From assembly GCA_947683425.1 (NCBI GenBank), contig CANTUQ010000102.1, positions 806,001 to 870,000 on the forward strand: a stretch of DNA of 64,000 bases, read 5' to 3'. This stretch comes from Excoecaria cochinchinensis. Its lineage: Eukaryota; Streptophyta; Magnoliopsida; Malpighiales; Euphorbiaceae. Shown here piece by piece: positions 55,320 through 64,000 of the stretch. A program made the translations under genes and the position numbers. Below the pieces are notes generated by a model. That model made no database searches. It saw only the letters and a program-made list of their open reading frames with translations, and was not told the DNA's origin. The first letter of the stretch is position 1. Each line of letters starts with the position of its first letter.

Positions 55320-55640
55320 TCTAATTTTTCTCTCAGGAGGTTCAAATCTAATTTCCTCTCAGGAGGCTCAAAATCTAAGTCTCTCAGTGAGTATCAAAGC
55401 CTCTCAATGAGCAATCTAATTCTCTCAGTGAGCATCTAAGTCTCTCAGTGAGCATCTAAGCCTCTCAGTGAGCATCAAAGCCTCTAAGTGAGCATCAAAG
55501 CCTCTAAGTGAGCATCTAAGCTTCTCAATGAGTATCAAAGCCTCTCAGTGAGCATCTAAGCCTCTTGGTTAGCATCAAAGCCTCTCAGTTAGCATTAAAG
55601 CCTCTCAGTGAGCATCTAAGCCTCTCAGTGAGCATAAATT
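55320..55640 (+). repeat. ~20-bp tandem repeat in the TatC 3' UTR
   Basis: About 15 units of CCTCTCAGTGAGCATCTAAG with variants (ATCAAAG, GTTAGCAT). It occupies the same 3' UTR position as the repeats in TatA, TatB and TatD but is unrelated in sequence to the TatA unit. Confidence 0.9.
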
Positions 55641-56006
55641 TTCAAAGTCTCCATGCGAGCACAAAGCCCTCTTAAGAGCCATATAGGGATTTTTTCAACA
55701 AGGAGGCTCTGGTTGAAGATGATAAAGGGATCAGCATCTGGTATATCACAGTCGATAAGGGATCTCCAAGAGGATGATATCTGAATTTTGCAAGAAAACG
55801 ATATCCCCACTTTAGAAGGCTAGAAAATGACTTGGTGCAATCAAGAGGGGACAACCAGCCGTCCTTCAGGGAACACTTATCTGACATTGACCCCAATGGA
55901 TATGTACTGCCACAGGTACGCATCTTTTTTCATATGCCCTGCACATTTGTTCTGCCCATTTTGTAGGAAAAGAGGCTCAGGATAAGCACCAGCCAAGATG
56001 CTAAAT
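55641..56006 (+). other. End of the TatC 3' UTR
   Basis: Contains CCACAGGTACGCATCTTTTTTC (about 55911-55932), resembling TTCAGGTATGCGTTTCTTTC just before the TatA polypurine tract. No polypurine tract or 3' LTR follows, so the TatC 3' end is missing. Confidence 0.5.
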
Positions 56007-56240
56007 GGTGGCCAGTAACACAAATGCGGTATATCAAATGAGTCGCAGAAGAATACATTGCAACTCAATAACAATAATCATGTGCCTTGCAGACTGGATG
56101 GCGGTTAGCAAGGGTATGTCGTGCAGGCCGGATGGTGGCCAGCAAGATAAATGCCTTATATCAAATGAGTCGCAGTAGAATACACTGCAATTCAACGACA
56201 ATAGCCATGTGCCTTGCAGACTAGATGGGGGTTATTAAGG
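56007..56240. repeat. 127-bp tandem duplication
   Basis: Two diverged copies starting at GGTGGCCAG (56007 and 56134), both with TATATCAAATGAGTCGCAG and ATGTGCCTTGCAGACT. Origin unknown. Confidence 0.8.
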
Positions 56241-56412
56241 AAATTCTGATGTGCGCCGAACCTAGCGAAAGCCCTTGCTGAACCCGCTTTTAGGATTCGA
56301 GGGATTGGTTCGCGTCTTTTTGATCTTAGGTGCCATGAGACATCTTGGATGCCTCCTTCCCAATAGAACATTGGACAGGAATATCTAGTCCCATGGAACC
56401 TTTGAGGTATTT

Positions 56413-56423
56413 TGGAGTCGCCA
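56413..56423 (-). other. Primer-site core inside the TatD LTR
   Basis: TGGCGACTCCA on the minus strand, at the same place as in TatB. Confidence 0.65.
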
Positions 56424-57545
56424 CCCAATTTACAAGAAATTGGGAAAAGTCTCTAACCTCTTATTGGTCTAGACCGGAGATTGGTGCTCAGAACTTCACT
56501 CTTATTCATCCTTTGGTTAATTATAAATTCATTTTTAACTTCCTAAAATTCTATCTCTTATCTCACACGATTTATGCATTTAAATTAAAGGCGCATCACA
56601 AGCATGTAAAGAAAATAAAGAAAAGCGATAAAGAAAGCGGTAGATAAAGTAATAAAGGAAAGCAGTAAACACGCAAGCACACAATTACACAAGAAGTTGG
56701 GGCGGAATACAACCCCATTGAAAGAAGATAAAAAAGTAAATTGGGACGGAATACAATCCTAAATGAAAGCTAAGTAATATTGCCCCAAAATTAATTACAA
56801 GGGCTCAAAAGAAAATGAACATAAATTTAAACAATCAAACAAAATCAAACATAAGAAAAACATACATAAATCGGGACATTCGTTTGGTTTAGGAACATTG
56901 GTTCTTTTGCATTTGTTTGAATTTTTAAGAACATTGATTCCTTCGTACTTATTTGAAAAGGGGTCGAAGAGTTGTTTGATTGTTGGGTTGAAAAACCGGG
57001 ATGAGTGATCCCATTTTTGGAGAAAACTAACTCTTCGTTTTATTGTGATATTTTTTATTGTTTGGCTAAAATGAGGGACATTGGTCCCAATTTTATTAAT
57101 GAAAACCCAATTTAATTGTACAAATATTTTTGTGATTTTATATCTCATGCGTGCATAAATAAAATATATATTATACAAGTAAACACAACAAAAAGGAGGA
57201 AAATAAGGAAGGTCTCACCAAACCGACGTGTTCTCCTACACATGGTGACCCATCCGGGGGGTCACGGGGATGTCCACATGATGCAACTCAAAATAAATCT
57301 CAGACAGAAAATAATATTAAAAATATTAGTAATAATTCTAAGCAAAATTAATCAAGTAAAGACAACATAAATATGGGACATATTTTTTTAGTATGCAAAT
57401 GATTTTCATGCAAAAGAAGTAAAATAAGTCATGCAAAAATCCAAAGTTAATGACAAAGCAATAATAAAATTATAGTAGCAATAATAACAATAGGATTATT
57501 ATAGCAATAATAATAACATGATGAAATAGTAATGATAACAATAAC

Positions 57546-57818
<273 letters not shown>

Positions 57819-58564
57819 GAGTAGAAATAGTGGAGATGGCAGCAAGATATCAACAATCAAGTAATAACCATGACAAATATATAATGATAATGAAAACCTA
57901 CGGGGAAGATCAAAATAAAGAAAACTTTTATGATATAACAACAATGGTAAACAATAACAAGATGTTAGGGGTAGATGATAAAATGATAAATATGAAAATA
58001 ATAACAAAATGATGATATTAACAACAATAAATGGTAAATAACATAAATGAGAAACGGGCCCAACGTGTTTACCCTCAGAGATTATAGATATGAGAAAAAA
58101 TGGTGTTTTGATCCGTTCCCTTGTCGAATTTCGGTGATAAAAACAGAAAATATTCAAGAAGAAATCCAAGTTTAAATAAGGAAAAACTTGAGAAAATATT
58201 TTTGGAGGATGATTGAGCAAAAGAAATTAATTTTGCAAGCTCAAAATCATTCGTGAATTAAATGTTCTTGAAGAGAAAAGGAAAAAGAAGAAGAAAATTC
58301 AAGCTTTGAATTTTTATGATTTTTCTAAAAAGCTATGGCTGCCCCATGGTTGAGAGAAAAATGAAGTTCTCTCCTTTGAATAAAGATGGCAACTCCCCTA
58401 GAAATGAAGACAAGAAATCCTTTTAATTCCTGTCTTGTCCCGAAATGGGAAATGATAAAAACTCTTTTAATTTTTTCCTTCCCAAAGATGCACAAAATGG
58501 TGAAAGGAAACGAAAAAACCGCATTGTAAAACCAGAAAATGCAGCGCACAAGAAGGCAAAAAAA

Positions 58565-58730
58565 GTGGCTGCGTGTGGGAGAGAAGATGCACGGACCAGC
58601 GCGAGACGCGCCCCTGTGGGGCGCTTGCGCGGCATTTGCTGCATGCGCACGCAGCCCCTGACGCGCGTGCAGCCTTCGCTACGCAAGCCCCCCAGGCTCG
58701 GGCAGCCTCCGTGACAGGAACGGGCCATAC
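58565..58730. repeat. GC-rich island in the TatD LTR
   Basis: GCGCGAGACGCGCCCC, GTGGGGCGCTTGCGCGG and GCATGCGCACGC words, near the LTR start in the element's orientation, as in TatA and TatB. Confidence 0.7.
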
Positions 58731-58969
58731 GAGTGGCACGCTAAAAGAAAAATAAATAAATAAAGAAATAAAATAAAAAAGGAAATAAATGCAAATAGTA
58801 AAAAGGAATAAAAGAGAGCAAAAGAAACAAATTTTCGTACTGAAATTTTTGTAGGAACAAAGGGAATTTTCGACAAGGGGAGCAACAATTTTGACACCTT
58901 TATTGGCAAGTATCATTTTTATCATCAGGTAATTCTGATCTTAGACTGCCTCGGGACCCGGTGTCTACA

Positions 58970-58984
58970 ATTGCCCCCAATTTT
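58970..58984 (-). other. Polypurine tract of TatD
   Basis: Minus strand AAAATTGGGGGCAAT, next to the LTR. Confidence 0.82.
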
Positions 58985-59089
58985 GGGGAACCTAGAACTT
59001 AGGTGCCTGGGTGAGCCAACATTCAGAAAAGAAGGAAAGAGATACGTACCTGAGGTGGTCGCTTTTCCGGACTGGATGATATTGTTGGT

Positions 59090-59970
59090 GTGTTATCCTT
59101 TCTGAGGTGGCATCCCCTGAGAGGTCTTTGGCTGGCTGGCTGCCCCTGAGAGGTCTTCAGTTGATTGCCCCCTGAGAGGTCTTCGATTAGTTGGCTGCTC
59201 CCTGAGAAGTCTTCAGTTGATCACCCCTTGAGAGTTCTTCGATTAGCTGGCTGCTCCCTGAGAAGTCTTCGATTGATCGTCCCCTGAGAGGTCTTCGATT
59301 AGCTGGCTGCTCCCTGAGAAGTCTTCTGTTGATCGCCCCCTGAGAGGTCTTTAGTTGATCACCCCCTGGGAGGTCTTCGATTAGCTGGCTGCTGCCTGAG
59401 AAGTCTTCTGTTGATTGCCCCCTGGGAGGTCTTTAGTTGATCACCCCCTGGGAGGTCTTCGATTAGCTGGCTGCTCCCTGAGAAGTCTTCGGTTTCGGTT
59501 GATCGCCCCCTGGGAGGTCTTCGGTTAGCTGGCTGCTCCTTGAGAAGTCTTTAGTTGATCGCCCCCTGGGAGGTCTTCGATTAGCTGGCTGCTCCCTGGG
59601 AAGTCTTCGGTTGATCGCCCCCTGAGAGGTCTTCGGTTGATCGCCCCTTAGGAGGTCTTCGATTAGCTGGCTGCTCCTTGAGAAGTCTTCGGTTGATCGC
59701 CTCCTGAGAGGTCTTCGATTAGCTGGTTGCTCCCTGAGAAGTCTTCGGTTGATCGCCACCTAGGAGGTCTTCAATTAGCTGGGTGCTCCCTGAGAAGCCT
59801 TCGGTTGGTCGCCCCTTGAGAGGTCTTCGGTTGGTCGCCCCCTGGGAGGTCTTTGATCAGATGGATGCTCCCTGAGAAGTCTTTGGTTGATCGCCCCCTG
59901 AGAGGTCTTCGATTAGCTGGCTGCTCTCTGAGAAGTCTTCGGTTGATTGCCCCCTGAGAGGTATTCTGAT
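59090..59970 (-). repeat. ~55-bp composite tandem repeat in the TatD 3' UTR
   Basis: More than 15 composite units built from CTGAGAGGTCTTCGATTAGC, TGGCTGCTCCCTGAGAAGTC and TTCGGTTGATCGCCCCC. The half units (CTGAGAGGTCTTC / CTGAGAAGTCTTC) recur every 25-30 bp. It sits just inside the polypurine tract, as in the other Tat elements. Any open frame in it is repeat-derived. Confidence 0.9.
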
Positions 59971-61118
59971 GGTTGGCAGGATGGGTGTTTTGATCGATGT
60001 CGTCGCTTGCCCTTTGTTAGCGTTCGCATTGATTCCCTCTTACTGTAAGAGTTAGAAAGCCAAATATGCAGAAAAAATAGTGAGCGTGCACGTGAGATGC
60101 ATATGTATGCTGTAATGCAGGAAAAGAATTCATCTTAGTGGATTTGGAGGCAACAGTTGGTTCGGTCGCGATTTGCAGTAGGATCGGTGCCCTCTGGAAT
60201 TGCTTTTGAATTTCATGCCTTTGGGGGATTATGAGGTTCTCCTCCGATACCTGTAGTCATTTTTTGAAGGTAGTGCGTCCCTTGTGGATTTTCATACTAG
60301 CTTTTCTTAGCGGGAAATGCGTCTTTTCGGATTTTCACATAACCCTGCGCCTTAATTTTTTCCTTGAATGGACCCAATCCAATCTAGCGGCTTTTATTCA
60401 TTTCATTTTTTGTAGGACAGATTGCTTGTTCCCAGGTTTTCACCCTGCCCTTTGGCCTAACTTTTGCTTAGAGCGCCAGTCAAGGTTTTCATCTCTAACA
60501 GCCCTTTTTTTTTTGAGAGAGAAGTTGGAGTTGTTGGGAAAGATCTTCCAGGTACGGTCGGCATGCGCTTATGTCTCAGATTATGGTTGTATGAGCTTGG
60601 TTCTTGTCATGAAGATGTTGTAGAATCGGCTTCACAGTGGATAGCAAGATGAGTTAACTGAAGTGCCTGAGTGGTGAGAGTGACAGACGGTAGTTGTCGT
60701 AAAAGATCTTTCAGGTATAATAGGCGTGTAGTTGCATCTTAGATCATGTTTGCTTGAGCTTGGTTCCGATCATGAGGGTGCTATAGAATTGGCTTCACAG
60801 TTGATAGGAGGATGAGTTGACTGAAGTGCCTGAGTAGCGAGAGTGGTAGAGGATCGATAATACTAATGTGTTGATTTTATGCTGGAACCAGACAACTTTG
60901 AGTATGCAAGATGAACTGCCCTGGTTACATCAATACATCTTTGCATAAATGCATATACATCAATCTGATTTCATAACATATGATCATTATTTGGCATTAA
61001 CTCAAAAAATATGAGACCTTATCTAATCTCGGGATAGATCTTGAGAGCATCATACTCCTGTTATCAATCAGCCATCGCAGGTTTTCTTGATTGAATATTT
61101 TCTCTCTTTTTTATTTTG
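59971..61118 (-). other. TatD 3' UTR
   Basis: No gene. The conserved block (minus strand) lies at about 60260-60520: GTGCGTCCCTTGTGGATTTT, GCGGGAAATGCG, CCCTGCCCTTTGGCCTAACT. Then comes a segment also present in the TatB duplication (AAGTTGGAGTTGTTG, GAGTTGACTGAAGTGC), which is itself duplicated here in diverged form (about 60520-60690 and 60690-60870). Confidence 0.6.
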
Positions 61119-61320
61119 TTATTCAGCCTCTACCATGGACCCTCCTTCAGTTCGTCGGTGTTGATTAAATTTGCTTCCATCTTCGTTAGCCTGGAAAACT
61201 GCTCCATCGGAGAGTGTTTTTTTTTGTATCAAAGTCCTGTTCTTGTCCTTTGTACAGACTGGTTGAGGTGATGGGTTCCTTATTTGGGGCTTGGATGTGA
61301 AATCTGACACTTGGCTTTTG
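61119..61320 (-). pseudogene. TatD integrase C-terminal tail
   Basis: Minus strand. VSDFTSKPQ then GAVFQANEDGSKF resemble TatA VPDIRGKFR and AAILADSDGNEF. The frame then shifts to NTDELKEGPW, an equivalent of NVDRLKRFHG. Short and broken. Confidence 0.55.
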
Positions 61321-61779
61321 TCGACTTCGGTGGTGTAGTTTTTGAAGTGGCTTTCAATGGTTTGGATTAGTTGAGGGTCACAAGTTAGGCCTTAGTGGTT
61401 GGGATTGGGTTACAGGTTAGGCTCAAGTGGTTCGGGGCAAAGTAGTGGGTTTTTTTTTCTCTCTCTTTTCTTCTTTCTTTTTATTTTTTTGCGCGTATGT
61501 TTTTCTCTCTTCTTTTTTTTTTTGTTTTTTTTCTCTCTTTTTTTTTTGTTTTTTTTTTATTTTTTTAATGGTAAAAAGTTGTGAGGGTTCCGGATGGTTA
61601 AAGGTCAATCTTAATTGGTTTTGGAGTACACATCTCAAATGGTTTGAGGAAAGGGGTCATACTATTCAGTTCTGATGAGTTATATTTTCCTCATGAAGGT
61701 CTTGAGTTTTATTCATCTAACTCCTGATGTAGCTCTTGAAGTTTGATTTTATTTTGCAGCACCATATACATCCCAGATG
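61321..61779. other. TatD internal remnant with T-rich tract
   Basis: No recognisable coding. Pyrimidine-rich tract at about 61446-61568. The frames on both strands here are low-complexity. Confidence 0.5.
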
Positions 61780-62110
61780 TTATGGATGCAAAGGAATGGC
61801 TTTCAAAATTCGGTTCGTCGTTATGTTGGCACGTGGAAGTAGCATGGTCTCGAGAATGTCCTTGTCAATTTTCAGCATGTCGTCCCAGGTCCAGGCAAAG
61901 GCTTTTTTTTTGTCTCTCAAAATTATCCTCTCTTCAAGAGTTATATCAGATGCTATCAAGATTTTGTTTGGATTCCCCAAAGTTTCGAGATTAGACAGAG
62001 TCGTATTAATTGGGTTAATGTCAAAAATGAATGGATGCATCATGATCATAAGAATTGAATCAATAGAAACACCATACGAATAAGCAAAAATTGTCCATCA
62101 TATTACAATA
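61780..62110 (-). pseudogene. TatD pre-RT linker remnant
   Basis: Minus strand. HPFIFDINPINTT, LGNPNKILIASDITLEER and KKAFAWTWDDM match TatA DAFIFDINSIGTT, LENPKEILLASDITPEER and EKVFAWTYEDM. The RT match ends shortly after. An upstream part (62110-62180) is frameshifted. Confidence 0.78.
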
Positions 62111-62179
62111 ACTAAACTGTCATAAAAAGTTCTTGAAGTAAAAAGAAATAAAGCATCTAAAAAAATGTTGTATTCTCTT

Positions 62180-62828
62180 CCACCCTCCTGATGAGCGACA
62201 GCGACGTACTCATCTGGCCAGGATCGATCAAACTCATGGTGGGGGAACTGCATTGTAGCTCGTCTTCTTCTTCTTCTCCCTCTTTTTAGGGTTCGTGATC
62301 TGTTCAGAGTCTATGAGATCCTGGATCTTACCCCTCAAGATTCGGCAATGGTCTGTTAGGTGCCCAGTGTGTTGATGATAGGCGCAGTATTGATCACTCT
62401 TATGCCCCGACTGTCCCTAACTTAAGGCTGGTCTGGGCGGCAATGGTTGCAACTTGCCCTCCTTCATTAGTCTCTCCAACACCCATGATAGAGGTCAGCC
62501 CAAGTTAGAAAAGTACCGCTGGCCCTGTTCTGCTCTGGTGGCTGAAACCTCGGCTGTCTTACCATTTCTGTTATTACTGCTTCTAGCCACGCCTGATCTG
62601 TATCCCGACTGGTTCCTAAAAGTGCTCCTAGTGAAGTTATTCTGGCTTGCTTTCTTCGCTAGGTAAGCCGCCTCAGCCTCTACAGCAATGTCTTTGAGCG
62701 ACTCCCAATCCCTGAGCCCTTTAAAGCTGAGCAAGTCCCTCAAGTAGCCGTAGGAGTCCCTGATAAATAGCCTAATCTGATCAGCAGTGTCAAGTTTTCA
62801 CTTCATCTCCATGACCCTATTTCTCCAC
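62180..62828 (-). pseudogene. TatD gag, C-terminal half
   Basis: Minus strand. RNRVMEMK, DQIRLFIRD, GLRDWESLKDIAVEAEAAYL and QRYFSNLG match TatA gag; then the knuckle and a degraded EYVAV segment. Several stops. The gag is cut at 62828 by the TatE LTR. Protease is absent between this and the linker. Confidence 0.82.
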
Positions 62829-63044
62829 TGTAGGCATCGGGTCCCGAGTAGCCTTGATTAGGATTACCCAATGATGAAATTAAGTGTGCCGATTTATAGG
62901 TAAAAAGAATGAAAGTTAGAAGTGATAATTTTCTTGTCATTTTGATTTGTTAGGAATGAATAAAAATGTATTTTAAAAATATTTTAAAAATGTTTTAAAA
63001 ATTATTTTGGGGTAAAAAAAGTGAGTTTTTAATTTTTTGTGTTT

Positions 63045-63050
63045 TATAGA
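63045..63050 (+). promoter_or_regulatory. Candidate TATA box of the TatE LTR
   Basis: TATAGA in GTTTTATAGAAAATTT, directly before an A-tract and the GC island; same layout as TatA. Confidence 0.35.
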
Positions 63051-63069
63051 AAATTTTTTTAAAAAAAAT

Positions 63070-63250
63070 TTCCGTCGCGAGTGTCGGGCTACGACAGCGG
63101 CCAGCGCGTGCGCTCGCCTGCGCGCTGCACTGGGCGTGCACGCGACAACGCCCCGCGTGCGCGGGGGCTCTCGCCCATGAGCGGGTGACGCGTTGGGCGT
63201 CGCCCGCGCGCTCTGAGCGCGCCGACGGGCGTCGGTCGCCCCTGACGCCC
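63070..63250. repeat. GC-rich island in the TatE LTR
   Basis: CGTCGCGAGTGTCGGGC, GCGCGTGCGCTCGCCTGCGC, GGGCGTGCACGCG and CGACGGGCGTCGG words. Individual hairpins differ from those of TatA. Confidence 0.75.
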
Positions 63251-63462
63251 CATTTTGCCCCTTTTTGCTGTTTTTTCGATTTTTGGCCTAAAACTTGATT
63301 TTTTCTTCATTTTTTTGTGTAATTTAATGCAAAAACCTTTTATTTTCCAAACTCTTCAAATTCATGAGTTTTTTGTAGTTATTGGAATTAAATATATTTA
63401 ATTCAATTTAATAAAAATTCTGAATTTTGGGGTTATAAAATGGGTTTTTAGTGAGGATTTTG

Positions 63463-63478
63463 GGGGGGGGGGGGGGGA
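63463..63478. repeat. Poly-G tract
   Basis: About 16 consecutive G after GAGGATTTTG. The length may be unreliable for sequencing reasons. Confidence 0.7.
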
Positions 63479-64000
63479 TTTTCTTTAGAAAATTATTTTT
63501 TCTTCTTCTTTCTTCTCTCAAACAAATCCTCTCCACTTTTCTAAAGAATTTTTCCAAGGGAATTCTTAATACAAAAAGTAACAATTTTTGTTCTTGGGAA
63601 TTTTTCTTCTTTTCATCAAATAATTTTTACTTTGAGACAAATAAATCAATTATTTGTTCTTGAGTAAAAATTCATTTTCAATATATTATTTTTATAACTT
63701 TATTCTTACAATCAAGACAAGAAATTAGATCATCTACCTTCATTTCTTCAATATAAAATTTTGAGGGTAAATATTCTTGGCTCAATTTCTTAATTGAATT
63801 TTTAATTTCATTTTTTTGTTTCCAATTAAATAGTTAACATGTAAATTCTTTTAGTTCTATTATTTTCTTCTTATTTTCTTATTCTTTTGTTTTTATTTAA
63901 TTAATTATCGTGTAAATTCTTTTAGATCTATTATTTAATTGTTCATGTTCTTACTTCTTATTTTTTAATTGTTCATATTATTACTTTTTATTTCTTATTT

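Larger units (their letters stand above)
62829..64000 (+). mobile_element. TatE: start of a Tat-type LTR, cut by the window end
   Basis: TGTAGGCATCGGGTCCCGAGTAGCCTTGATT matches the TatA LTR start with a few changes (written here beyond its diagnostic core only as positions 62829-62859). It has the same order: AAAATATTTTAAAAAT words, a TATA-like box, an A-tract, a GC island, and TTGAGGGTAAATATTCTTGG near 63761. Inserted in the TatD gag. The rest of the element is outside the window, so solo LTR or full element cannot be told. Confidence 0.88.

Overview
This window is plant repeat DNA. I see no host gene, no bacterial gene and no RNA gene. The background is AT-rich with short GC islands, and nearly everything belongs to Ty3/gypsy LTR retrotransposons. 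Two lineages occur. Tat-type elements have gag, protease, RT, two RNase H domains and integrase, a tRNA-Arg-type primer site, and LTRs running TGTAGACAC...GCGTCACA. Tekay/Del-like chromovirus relatives have LTRs running TGTAACACC...GTGTTACA and an initiator tRNA-Met primer site. This points to a flowering plant, probably a eudicot, in a nested gene-poor region. The species cannot be told from the sequence. The names TatA to TatE, LTR-Z, TekF, TekG and soloH are mine.

Layout. 1-1320: 3' part of a Tat-like LTR (LTR-Z, plus), cut by the window edge, lying in an older Tekay-like LTR (TekF, minus; 1321-1698 and 47266-47684). 1699-47260: minus-strand Tat element TatB, inserted in TekF with target duplication AAGAG. 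TatB carries two nested insertions: TatA (2603-16040, plus, duplication GCGTG) in its 3' LTR, and the TekG array (18221-37629, minus, duplication TTTTA) in its 3' UTR repeat. TatA is the one element with intact coding: gag (5795-7288) and a 1607-codon pol frame (7289-12112), in the same frame and separated by one UAG. TatB's own genes (39910-43494) are decayed and rearranged. 47685-48440: TekF remnant, then a hairpin-rich stretch. 48441-56246: decayed plus-strand TatC, interrupted by a 2607-bp solo LTR (soloH, duplication GCGGG). 56247-62828: 3' LTR and internal remnant of minus-strand TatD. 62829-64000: start of a plus-strand LTR (TatE) inserted in the TatD gag.

Main points. (1) TekG is an LTR-int-LTR-int-LTR-int-LTR array with a period of exactly 5093 bp. 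Its 4.06-kb LTRs flank a 1.03-kb non-coding interior, and a single target duplication surrounds the whole array. Variants in the inner LTRs indicate unequal exchange after one insertion. (2) The UAG between gag and pol in TatA is a CGG sense codon in TatB. (3) Unrelated LTR families each carry a cluster of short, often GC-rich hairpins of unrelated sequence. (4) TatB's second gag and TatC share a deletion form lacking protease, and their RT fragments break off at the same motif. All comparisons were made by eye; tRNA and family consensus sequences are from memory.
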